Position numbers and translations under genes: made by a program
The notes under the pieces: generated by a model
Database searches by the model: none
What the model saw: the letters and a program-made list of their open reading frames with translations, nothing else
What the model was told of the DNA's origin: nothing
Shown: positions 1 through 5,181 of the stretch, one piece after another
Position numbering within the stretch: the first letter of the stretch is position 1
Layout of the letters: the number at the start of each line of letters is the position of its first letter
Assembly: GCA_023475455.1 (NCBI GenBank)
Contig: JAMCVR010000148.1
Coordinates: 1 to 5,308, forward strand
Direction: 5' to 3'
DNA from: Thermoplasmatota archaeon
GTDB taxonomy: Bacteria; Pseudomonadota; Gammaproteobacteria; Burkholderiales; Thiobacillaceae
Length of the DNA: 5,308 nucleotides

Positions 1-1
1 C

Positions 2-718
2 GCCCCCACCGCGCACTACATGATGGGCGGCATCCCCACCAACCTGCACGGCCAGGTCGTCGCACCCGCGCGCTTCGGCCCCGAGGAGCCGGTGCCCGGC
101 CTGTATGCCGTCGGCGAATGCGCCTGCGTCTCGGTGCACGGCGCCAATCGCCTGGGCGGCAACTCGCTGCTCGACCTGGTCGTGTTCGGCCGCGCCGCCG
201 GCCGTCACATGCGGGAATACCTGCGCGACAACCCCTATCCGCGCCCGCTGCCGGAGCATGCGGCCGAAGCCAGCCAAGCGCGGCTCGCGCGCTGGGATCG
301 CCCCGGCAGCGAACGCGTGGCGGCCATCACCGATGATCTTAGGCGCATGATGCAGGCGCACGCCGGCGTATTCCGCACCGAGGCGGTATTGAGCGCGGGG
401 CTGGAAAAACTGGACGCGCTGGAAGACCGTTTGGCTCATGCCGGCCTTGCGGACACCAGCCGCGTGTTCAACACCGCGCGCATCGAGGCGCTGGAACTGG
501 AGAACCTGATGGGCGTGGCGCGGGCGACGCTGGTGTCGGCGCTGAATCGCACCGAGAGCCGCGGCGCGCACACGCGGGAGGATTTTCCTGCGCGCGACGA
601 TGAACACTGGCTGAAGCACACGCTGTATTCGCGCGAGGGGGATCAGGTGGATGCCAAGCCGGTGCGGCTGAAGCCGCTGACAGTGGAGTTGATCCGGCCG
701 AAGGAGCGGGTGTATTGA
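2..718 (+). CDS. sdhA: Succinate dehydrogenase flavoprotein subunit, C-terminal part (5' end outside window)
   Basis: SdhA is the FAD-bearing catalytic subunit of membrane complex II; it oxidises succinate to fumarate on the cytoplasmic side and passes electrons to SdhB. The reading frame is open from base 2 and gives 238 residues, roughly the last 40% of a protein of about 590 aa. Seen directly: the active-site block [12 protein letters not shown] with its conserved His (codon 14-16), the FAD/substrate block [19 protein letters not shown] with the conserved Arg (codon 149-151), then [12 protein letters not shown], and the C-terminal helical domain with [20 protein letters not shown] and [20 protein letters not shown]. 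It ends in a normal basic-aromatic tail (KERVY). The part with the covalent-FAD His is upstream of the window. The domain is intact to the stop, so the 573-bp gap that follows did not damage the gene. Assignment is from close recall of E. coli SdhA. Confidence 0.97.
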   Translation, partial: APTAHYMMGGIPTNLHGQVVAPARFGPEEPVPGLYAVGECACVSVHGANRLGGNSLLDLVVFGRAAGRHMREYLRDNPYPRPLPEHAAEASQARLARWDRPGSERVAAITDDLRRMMQAHAGVFRTEAVLSAGLEKLDALEDRLAHAGLADTSRVFNTARIEALELENLMGVARATLVSALNRTESRGAHTREDFPARDDEHWLKHTLYSREGDQVDAKPVRLKPLTVELIRPKERVY

Positions 719-727
719 TGATCGCGT

Positions 728-759
728 GTCATTGCGAGGCGAAGCCGAAGCAATCCAGA
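728..759 (+). repeat. Palindromic repeat copy R1
   Basis: A 32-bp unit with a left arm GTCATTGCGAG, an 8-base centre and a right arm GAAGCAATCCAGA. It is itself an imperfect hairpin: ATTGC pairs with GCAAT, with an inner GGC/GCC stem around GAA. It lies 9 bases after the sdhA stop and ends 4 bases before the nuclease start. R2 and R4 are inverted copies with one mismatch; R3 is a same-strand copy with a different centre. Repeats beginning with this CATTGCGAG...GCAATCC signature are, from memory, common dispersed intergenic repeats in many bacterial genomes. Confidence 0.88.
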
Positions 760-763
760 GTGC

Positions 764-1069
764 ATGCGGATGAATTCGCCTAAGCAGCCCGCCGTCTACA
801 TCCTCGCCAGCAAGCGAAATGGAACGCTTTATACCGGCGTGACATCGGATCTGACGAAACGGGTGTGGCAGCACAGAAACAACTTGGCTGAGGGATTCAC
901 ACAGAAGTATTCAGTGCACATGCTGGTCTATTACGAACTTGCGGATGAGATGACGGCTGCCATTGCGCGAGAAAAGCAGATCAAGGGCGGCTCACGGGCC
1001 AATAAGCTCATTTTGATCGAATCGATGAATCCTGGCTGGCGTGATCTATATGACGACATTCTTGGCTAG
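764..1069 (+). CDS. Small GIY-YIG domain nuclease (COG2827-like)
   Basis: A 101-aa single-domain protein of the stand-alone GIY-YIG nuclease family (UvrC-type nuclease fold), usual length about 90-105 aa. Seen in order: the GIY strand as AVYILAS with Tyr12; the YIG strand as LYTGVTSDL with Tyr23 and Gly25; helix RVWQHRN with Arg33 and His37; FTQKYSVHMLVYYE; then AIAREKQIKG with the likely metal-binding Glu70; and the family's typical tail NPGWRDLYDDIL. All expected catalytic residues are present, so the gene looks functional. The cellular role of this family is not established; structure-selective DNA cleavage is the general expectation. Start: ATG at 764 or the in-frame ATG at 770; both lie just after R1 and neither has a strong ribosome binding site. 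Codon choice is more mixed at third positions than in sdh/gltA. It sits between inverted repeats inside the sdh operon, which suggests recent insertion (inference). Confidence 0.9.
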   Translation: MRMNSPKQPAVYILASKRNGTLYTGVTSDLTKRVWQHRNNLAEGFTQKYSVHMLVYYELADEMTAAIAREKQIKGGSRANKLILIESMNPGWRDLYDDILG

Positions 1070-1078
1070 CGTACGTAA

Positions 1079-1113
1079 TTCTGGATTGCTTCGGCTGCGC
1101 CTCGCAATGACGG
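1079..1113 (-). repeat. Palindromic repeat copy R2 (inverted)
   Basis: A 35-bp copy on the minus strand, starting 9 bases after the nuclease stop. It is identical over all 35 bases to R4 (1241-1275) and is the reverse complement of R1 with one difference in the centre. Weak similarity with R4 extends upstream: both are preceded by GCGTACG. It forms the right boundary of the R1-nuclease-R2 unit. Confidence 0.88.
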
Positions 1114-1121
1114 CCCACTTG

Positions 1122-1152
1122 GTCATTGCGAGCAACGCGAAGCAATCCAGAA
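1122..1152 (+). repeat. Palindromic repeat copy R3 (variant centre)
   Basis: Same-strand orientation as R1. Both arms (GTCATTGCGAG and GAAGCAATCCAGA) match R1 exactly, but the centre is 6 bases (CAACGC) instead of 8. The outer ATTGC/GCAAT pairing is kept. Conserved arms with a variable loop are typical of REP-type units under selection for a hairpin. It starts 9 bases after R2. Confidence 0.85.
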
Positions 1153-1240
1153 TGCGGGCGGAGTTGACGGCCTATACGTCATTGTGGCCCTCATTACCTC
1201 GCATTGACTGTTCAAGCCATTGTTCACTTGGCGTACGGTG

Positions 1241-1275
1241 TTCTGGATTGCTTCGGCTGCGCCTCGCAATGACGG
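1241..1275 (-). repeat. Palindromic repeat copy R4 (inverted)
   Basis: Identical over 35 bp to R2 and in the same orientation. It ends 5 bases before the Shine-Dalgarno sequence of sdhB, so the repeat abuts but does not destroy the translation signals of the downstream gene. It can pair in RNA with R1 (31 of 32 positions) or with the arms of R3. Confidence 0.88.
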
Positions 1276-1280
1276 ACGTG

Positions 1281-1286
1281 TGGAGG
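1281..1286 (+). promoter_or_regulatory. Ribosome binding site of sdhB
   Basis: TGGAGG, 5 bases before ATG 1292. This is the strongest Shine-Dalgarno match in the window. It fixes the sdhB start at 1292 rather than at the in-frame ATG at 1220, which would add 24 residues encoded by repeat R4 and its flank that do not resemble SdhB. Confidence 0.8.
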
Positions 1287-1291
1287 CCCAT

Positions 1292-1987
1292 ATGAAATTC
1301 CGCCTCTACCGCTACCACCCCGAATCCGGCGAAGAACCCCACATGCAGGACGTCGAGCTCGACATCGAACCCGCCGGCAAGATGCTGCTCGACGCGCTGC
1401 TGGCGATCAAGGCGCAGGACGAGACGCTCTCGCTGCGCCGGTCCTGCCGCGAGGGCGTGTGCGGATCGGACGCGGTGAACGTGAACGGCCGCAACCGGCT
1501 GGCGTGCATCACGCCGCTCTCCGAACTGAAGCAGCCGATCGAGGTGCGGCCGCTGCCGGGGCTGCCGGTGATCCGCGACCTGATCGTCGACATGGAGCCG
1601 TTCTTCAAGCAATACCGGTCGATCAAGCCCTGGCTGATCAACGACGAGCCCGAACCGGAGGTCGAGCGCCCGCAGAGTCCGGACGACCGCGCACTGCTCG
1701 ACGGCGCCTACGAGTGCATCCTGTGCGCCTGCTGCACCACCTCGTGCCCGTCGTTCTGGTGGAATCCGGAGACCTTCGTTGGCCCGGCAGGGCTGTTGCA
1801 GGCGTACCGCTTTATCGCCGATTCGCGCGACGAGGCAACCGCCGCCCGGCTCGACAATCTGGAAGACCCGTACCGGCTGTATCGCTGCCGCGGCATCATG
1901 AACTGCGTCGACGCCTGCCCCAAGGGACTGAACCCGACGGCGGCGATCGGGCGCATCAAATCGCTGCTGGTGAAGCGCCGTGTCTGA
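1292..1987 (+). CDS. sdhB: Succinate dehydrogenase iron-sulfur subunit
   Basis: SdhB carries electrons from the SdhA flavin to ubiquinone through three Fe-S clusters. The protein is 231 aa, close to the 238 of E. coli. N-terminal ferredoxin domain: 2Fe-2S ligands Cys52, Cys57, Asp60 and Cys72 in SCREGVCGSDAVNVNG...LAC; the Asp at the third ligand is as in E. coli. C-terminal domain: 4Fe-4S ligands Cys142, Cys145, Cys148 and Cys209; 3Fe-4S ligands Cys152, Cys199 and Cys205; quinone-site residues Pro153 and Trp157 in CPSFWW are kept. The residue after Cys199 is Arg200 where E. coli has His207. Start chosen by the TGGAGG site. The 3' end overlaps sdhE by 8 nt. Bases 1553-1632 reappear inverted at 4945-5024, which I attribute to an artefact at the window end, not to duplication of the gene. 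Confidence 0.97.
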   Translation: MKFRLYRYHPESGEEPHMQDVELDIEPAGKMLLDALLAIKAQDETLSLRRSCREGVCGSDAVNVNGRNRLACITPLSELKQPIEVRPLPGLPVIRDLIVDMEPFFKQYRSIKPWLINDEPEPEVERPQSPDDRALLDGAYECILCACCTTSCPSFWWNPETFVGPAGLLQAYRFIADSRDEATAARLDNLEDPYRLYRCRGIMNCVDACPKGLNPTAAIGRIKSLLVKRRV

Positions 1988-2219
1988 TTCTTTAGGCTGG
2001 CGCTGCCGGCGCGGATTGCTCGAACTCGATCTCTGGCTGGGTGGCTTTTGGGGCGCGCACCGCGCTACACTTCAGCCTTGCGAGACGGCCGCGCTGGAGC
2101 GGCTGCTGGCCCTGTCGGACATGGAGATTGTGGACAGGCTGCAAGGACGGACGCCGGTTGACGATGCCGACCTCGCAGCGCTCATTCAACGCCTGCAACA
2201 TTTTCGAGAAGCAACATGA
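1980..2219 (+). CDS. sdhE: SdhE, FAD assembly factor for succinate dehydrogenase (DUF339/YgfY family)
   Basis: A 79-aa soluble cytoplasmic protein of the SdhE/Sdh5 family, which promotes covalent flavinylation of SdhA. The family signature RGxxE is present as Arg11-Gly12-Leu-Leu-Glu15 in [14 protein letters not shown], followed by the helical core ([20 protein letters not shown]) and the usual short C-terminal helix. Length matches the family (about 80-90 aa). The start is GTG at 1980, inside the last codons of sdhB, an 8-nt overlap. The stop overlaps the gltA ATG as ATGA. Both overlaps imply translational coupling, so SdhE is made with its client enzyme. Similarity is limited outside the motif, but motif, size and position together make the assignment firm. 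Confidence 0.93.
   Translation: MSDSLGWRCRRGLLELDLWLGGFWGAHRATLQPCETAALERLLALSDMEIVDRLQGRTPVDDADLAALIQRLQHFREAT
2206..2211 (+). promoter_or_regulatory. Ribosome binding site of gltA
   Basis: GAGAAG, 4 bases before ATG 2216 and inside the sdhE reading frame. It supports independent or coupled initiation of gltA at the ATGA overlap. Confidence 0.5.
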
Positions 2220-3511
2220 AAAAAACCGTCACCCTCACGTTCAGCGACGGCAGCCCCCCGATCGAACTGCCGATCGAAGAGGGCACCTACGGCAAGCCGG
2301 TGATCGACATCCGCGCGCTCGGCGCGCACGGCTATTTCACCCATGACCCGGGCTTTACCGCCACCTCCAGCTGTACCTCGGCCATCACCTACATCGACGG
2401 CGACGAGGGCCTGCTGTATTACCGCGGCTATCCGATCGACCAGCTGGCCTACCAGTCGGACTTCATGGAAGTCAGCTACCTGCTGCTCCACGGCGAACTG
2501 CCGACGGCCGGGCAGAAGCAGGCATTCGAGCGGTCGATCCGCCACCACACCCTGCTGCACGACCAGATGGAAAACGTGTTCCGCGGCTTCCGCCGCAGCG
2601 CGCACCCGATGGCGGTGATGATCGGCGTGACCGGCGCGATGTCGGCCTTCTACCATCGCGGGCTGGACAACTTCAATCCCGAGCACCGCGAGATCGTCGC
2701 CCACCGGCTGATCGCCAAGGTGCCGACGGTGGCGGCCTGGGCCTACAAGTTCAACGAGGGCCAGCCCTTCGTCTATCCGCAGAACCGGCTGTCGTATGCA
2801 GAGAACTTCATGCACATGATGTTCTCCAGCCCGTGCGAGCCCTATGAGCCGAATCCGGTGCTGGCGCGCGCGCTCGACCGCATTTTCATCCTGCATGCCG
2901 ACCACGAGCAGAATGCCTCGACCTCGACCGTGCGCCTGGCCGGCTCCAGCGGCGCCAATCCCTATGCCTGCATCGCCAGCGGCATGGCCTCGCTGTGGGG
3001 ACCGCTGCATGGCGGCGCCAACGAGGCGGTGCTGAGAATGCTGGAAGAGATGGACGACGTTTCCAAGATTCCCGGGTTCATCAAGCGCGCCAAGGACAAG
3101 TCCGACCCGTTCCGCCTGATGGGATTCGGCCACCGCATCTACAAGAACATGGACCCGCGCGCCGCGATCATCCGCCAGACTTGCTACGAGGTGCTGGACG
3201 AACTCGACCTGCGCGACGACCCGCAGTTCAGGATCGCGCTCGAACTCGAACGCATCGCGCTGGAGGACGAGTACTTTATTTCGAAGAAGCTCTATCCCAA
3301 CGTCGACTTCTATTCCGGCATCATCTTCCGCGCCATGGGCATCCCCACCAGCATGTTCACCGCGCTGTTCGCCATGGCGCGCACCGCCGGCTGGGTGGCG
3401 CAGTGGCACGAAATGCTGTCCGACCCCGCGCACAAGATCGGCCGCCCGCGCCAGCTCTACACCGGCGCGGCACGGCGCGAATTCGTGCCGCTGGACCAGC
3501 GCGGGGCCTGA
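2216..3511 (+). CDS. gltA: Citrate synthase, type II (long, proteobacterial form)
   Basis: Condenses oxaloacetate with acetyl-CoA to citrate, the entry step of the TCA cycle. 431 aa against 427 in E. coli. The N-terminal beta domain typical of type II enzymes ([20 protein letters not shown]) is present, followed by the all-helical core. Catalytic residues are visible: His265 in [12 protein letters not shown], His306 in [13 protein letters not shown] and Asp364 in [25 protein letters not shown] and the C-terminal [13 protein letters not shown] block ([13 protein letters not shown]) are kept. Cys207 in SSPCEPYE corresponds to the E. coli Cys206 associated with NADH inhibition, so a hexameric NADH-sensitive enzyme is likely (inference). 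It overlaps sdhE by 4 nt and is followed after 12 nt by odhA, so it is an internal gene of one TCA operon. 2-Methylcitrate synthase is unlikely given the length and context. Confidence 0.98.
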   Translation: MKKTVTLTFSDGSPPIELPIEEGTYGKPVIDIRALGAHGYFTHDPGFTATSSCTSAITYIDGDEGLLYYRGYPIDQLAYQSDFMEVSYLLLHGELPTAGQKQAFERSIRHHTLLHDQMENVFRGFRRSAHPMAVMIGVTGAMSAFYHRGLDNFNPEHREIVAHRLIAKVPTVAAWAYKFNEGQPFVYPQNRLSYAENFMHMMFSSPCEPYEPNPVLARALDRIFILHADHEQNASTSTVRLAGSSGANPYACIASGMASLWGPLHGGANEAVLRMLEEMDDVSKIPGFIKRAKDKSDPFRLMGFGHRIYKNMDPRAAIIRQTCYEVLDELDLRDDPQFRIALELERIALEDEYFISKKLYPNVDFYSGIIFRAMGIPTSMFTALFAMARTAGWVAQWHEMLSDPAHKIGRPRQLYTGAARREFVPLDQRGA

Positions 3512-3523
3512 GCACCGCCCCTC

Positions 3524-4954
3524 ATGAGCGCGCCCGACTGGCATCTGACGTCCCCGCTGTATGCCGGCAACGCGGCCTATCTGGAGCAGTTCGGCGACGA
3601 CGCGCTGGCGCCCTGGCTGGCGCAGCCGCTGCCGGGCGCATCTGCCGGCTCGGATGCGACACAGGTCGCGGTGCTGCAGCTGATCAATGCCTATCGCTAC
3701 CTGGGAGTGCGGCAGGCGGACCTCGACCCCTTGCGACGCTTCGAACCGCCGCCGACCCCCGAACTCGATCCCGCGCACTACGGCCTGACCGAGGCCGACC
3801 TCACGCGCGAATTCGAGACCGGCTCGCTGTTCGGGGTGGATCGCAGCACCCTGGCCGACATCCTGCGGCGCCTGAACAGCGCATATTGCGGCCACGTCGG
3901 CGTCGAGTACATGCACATCACCGATGTGGCGCGCAAACGCTGGCTGCAGGCGCGCATCGAATCGGCGCAGGGACGATTCGGCGTCGCGCTGGACCTGAAG
4001 AAGCGGTTGCTGAAGCGGCTGACCGACGCCGAGACGCTGGAGAAATTCCTGCACACGCGCCACGTCGGGCAGAAACGCTTTTCGCTGGAAGGCGGCGAGA
4101 GCCTGATTCCGCTGCTCGATCAGGTGATCGCGCGCTGCGCGCGCCACGGCGCCAGGGAAATCGTGATGGGCATGGCGCATCGCGGACGCATCAACGTGCT
4201 GGTCAACATCATGGGGTGCTCGATCGAGACCCTGTACGAAGAACCGCCCAATGGCTATCCGGATTCTCCGCTGTCGGGCGACGTCAAATATCACCAGGGC
4301 TTTTCCACCGACATCTCGACGCCGCACGGCCCGGTGCACCTGGCGCTGGCGTTCAATCCCTCGCATCTCGAAATCGTGCACCCGGTGGTGCGCGGCTCGG
4401 TGCGCGCGCGCCAGGACCGGCGCGGCGACGTGCTCGGCTACGAAGTGGTGCCGGTGATCCTACACGGCGACGCCGCGCTGTCGGGGCAGGGCGTGGTGAT
4501 GGAAAGCCTCAACATGTCGCAGACGCGCGGTTTCAGGAACGGCGGCGCGATCCACATCGTCATCAACAACCAGATCGGCTTCACCACCTCCGACCCGCGC
4601 GACGTGCGCTCGACGCTGTACTGCACCGACGTCGCCAAGATGGTCGAGGCGCCGGTGCTGCACGTCAACGGCGACGATCCCGAAGCGGTGGCGTTCGCGG
4701 TGCAGACGGCGGTCGATTTCCGCTATACCTTCCACAAGAACGTCTTCGTCGACCTGGTATGCTATCGCCGCCACGGCCACAACGAGCAGGACGAGCCGCT
4801 CGCCACCCAGCCGCTGATGTATCGCCGCATTCAGGCGCATCCCGGCACGCGCACGCTGTATGCGCAGCGGCTGGTCGACGAGGGCGTGCTGACCCAGGCG
4901 CAGGCCGACGACCTGGTCGACGTCTGCCGCGAGCGGCTGGAGCACAGGGCTTGA
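3524..4954 (+). CDS. sucA: 2-Oxoglutarate dehydrogenase E1 component, N-terminal half (3' end lost at a chimeric junction)
   Basis: E1 (SucA/OdhA) is the thiamin diphosphate-dependent decarboxylase of the 2-oxoglutarate dehydrogenase complex. About 474 residues are homologous, against about 930 in E. coli. Seen: VLQLINAYRYLG; EYMHITDVARKRW; KRFSLEGGESLIPLLD; GMAHRGRINVLVN (His219); GDVKYHQGFS; LAFNPSHLEIV; the ThDP/Mg motif Gly315-Asp316 through Asn348-Asn349 in HGDAALSG ... IVINNQIGFTTS; and VCYRRHGHNEQDEP. The N-terminus is about 42 residues shorter than E. coli before VLQLINAYR. No good Shine-Dalgarno precedes ATG 3524, so coupling to gltA is likely. After codon cac (4943-4945) the sequence turns into inverted sdhB; the last two residues and stop TGA (4952-4954) come from that foreign join. 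The true gene almost certainly continues, probably followed by odhB and lpd beyond the window. Confidence 0.93.
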   Translation: MSAPDWHLTSPLYAGNAAYLEQFGDDALAPWLAQPLPGASAGSDATQVAVLQLINAYRYLGVRQADLDPLRRFEPPPTPELDPAHYGLTEADLTREFETGSLFGVDRSTLADILRRLNSAYCGHVGVEYMHITDVARKRWLQARIESAQGRFGVALDLKKRLLKRLTDAETLEKFLHTRHVGQKRFSLEGGESLIPLLDQVIARCARHGAREIVMGMAHRGRINVLVNIMGCSIETLYEEPPNGYPDSPLSGDVKYHQGFSTDISTPHGPVHLALAFNPSHLEIVHPVVRGSVRARQDRRGDVLGYEVVPVILHGDAALSGQGVVMESLNMSQTRGFRNGGAIHIVINNQIGFTTSDPRDVRSTLYCTDVAKMVEAPVLHVNGDDPEAVAFAVQTAVDFRYTFHKNVFVDLVCYRRHGHNEQDEPLATQPLMYRRIQAHPGTRTLYAQRLVDEGVLTQAQADDLVDVCRERLEHRA

Positions 4955-5024
4955 TCGACCGGTATTGCTTGAAGAACGGCTCCATGTCGACGATCAGGTC
5001 GCGGATCACCGGCAGCCCCGGCAG
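4945..5024 (-). pseudogene. 80-bp inverted exact copy of an internal sdhB segment
   Basis: These 80 bases are the exact reverse complement of 1553-1632, which encode the [20 protein letters not shown] region of SdhB. Identity starts and stops abruptly inside reading frames on both sides and includes all third codon positions. It replaces the continuation of odhA. Perfect identity to a sequence 3.3 kb upstream, in inverted orientation and without any mobile element, is characteristic of amplification or assembly chimeras rather than natural duplication (inference). Confidence 0.9.
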
Positions 5025-5181
5025 TGCTGCTGGATCTCAAACTGCCCAGAATAGACGGCCTCGAGGTGCTGCGCCGCGTCCGGACCACGGAGCATACGCG
5101 CCTGCTGCCGGTGGTGATCCTGACCTCGTCGAACGAGGAGGAGGACCGCCGCGGACTCGCCGGTTCGGTACGCGAAAGATC
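5025..5181 (+). pseudogene. Fragment of a response-regulator receiver (REC) domain
   Basis: The frame that includes gtg 5024-5026 translates to [20 protein letters not shown] followed by [21 protein letters not shown]. This is the middle of a CheY-like receiver domain: the phosphoacceptor Asp is at codon 5033-5035, and the conserved Thr is in VVILTSS. The style [20 protein letters not shown] resembles stand-alone Rcp1/CheY-like regulators. The N-terminal strands with the acidic pocket and the C-terminal Lys-containing strand are missing. After EEED the translation ([12 protein letters not shown]) no longer fits a REC domain, so a further join or frameshift may lie near 5150. There is no start, no partner gene and no operon logic here; it was probably joined from elsewhere in the genome or sample. 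Confidence 0.75.

Larger units (their letters stand above)
728..1113 (+). mobile_element. Candidate mobile unit: GIY-YIG gene bounded by inverted repeats R1 and R2
   Basis: R1 (728-759) and R2 (1079-1113) are inverted copies of one another, matching at 31 of 32 positions, and enclose only the nuclease gene plus a few bases on each side. The layout looks like a minimal element with terminal inverted repeats and one enzyme gene. The composition differs from the host operon. No convincing target-site duplication is visible, and GIY-YIG proteins of this small class are not proven transposases. Mobility is therefore an inference from structure and location; the alternative is a nuclease gene that merely lies between two REP-like sequences. 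Confidence 0.5.
1122..1275. mobile_element. Candidate non-autonomous derivative: R3/R4 inverted pair with 88-bp gene-less interior
   Basis: R3 and R4 face each other exactly as R1 and R2 do, but enclose only 88 bp (1153-1240) with no open reading frame of note. The interior has a decayed piece near 1177-1208 (CGTCATTGTGG ... CGCATTGAC) that resembles half-repeats. One reading is a second, internally deleted unit of the same kind, like a MITE beside its autonomous partner. The other is simple local multiplication of REP-like repeats. The sequence alone does not decide. Confidence 0.4.
719..1291. other. 573-bp interruption between sdhA and sdhB
   Basis: In most proteobacterial sdhCDAB operons sdhA and sdhB are separated by only a few to a few tens of bases. 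Here 573 bp separate the sdhA stop from the sdhB start. The stretch holds one nuclease gene (764-1069) and four palindromic repeat copies (R1-R4). The remaining bases, including the 88-bp segment 1153-1240, contain no gene I can support. Base composition is visibly less GC-rich than the flanking TCA-cycle genes, which suggests acquired DNA (inference). No convincing promoter and no stem-loop followed by a T-run is visible, so read-through from sdhA into sdhB is probably kept. Confidence 0.8.

Noticed and set aside
1164..1239. Promoter for sdhB, from TTGACG at 1164 and TTGACT at 1204.
   Set aside because: Neither -35-like hexamer has a plausible -10 element at 16-18 bp; the best candidates are 3 or more than 20 bp away.
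728..1275. CRISPR array, because four ~32-bp repeats are present.
   Set aside because: The repeats alternate in orientation, the spacing is uneven (319, 8 and 88 bases), one interval holds a gene, and no cas gene is near.
1079..1275. R2, R3 or R4 as intrinsic transcription terminators.
   Set aside because: They can form hairpins, but no run of T follows any of them, and termination here would cut sdhB from its promoter.
725..1281. CGTGT at 725-729 and 1277-1281 as a target-site duplication around the whole insert.
   Set aside because: Five bases is short for GC-rich DNA, and the copies do not abut the repeat ends symmetrically (the first overlaps R1); chance is a sufficient explanation.
1220..1291. 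Upstream in-frame ATG at 1220 as the sdhB start, giving a 255-aa protein.
   Set aside because: The extra residues are encoded by repeat R4 and its flank and are unlike SdhB; ATG 1292 has a strong TGGAGG site at the right distance.
1041..1295. Small open frames running through the repeats (1041-1295 on + and the start of 1172-1612 on -).
   Set aside because: They consist of translated palindromic repeat sequence or antisense sdhB and have no ribosome binding site or recognisable fold.
2186..4381. A 731-codon open frame on the minus strand opposite gltA and odhA.
   Set aside because: It lies antisense to two unmistakable conserved enzymes, is rich in Arg/His/Gln/Ala as expected from GC-rich antisense frames, and shows no recognisable domain. 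It is a codon-bias shadow.
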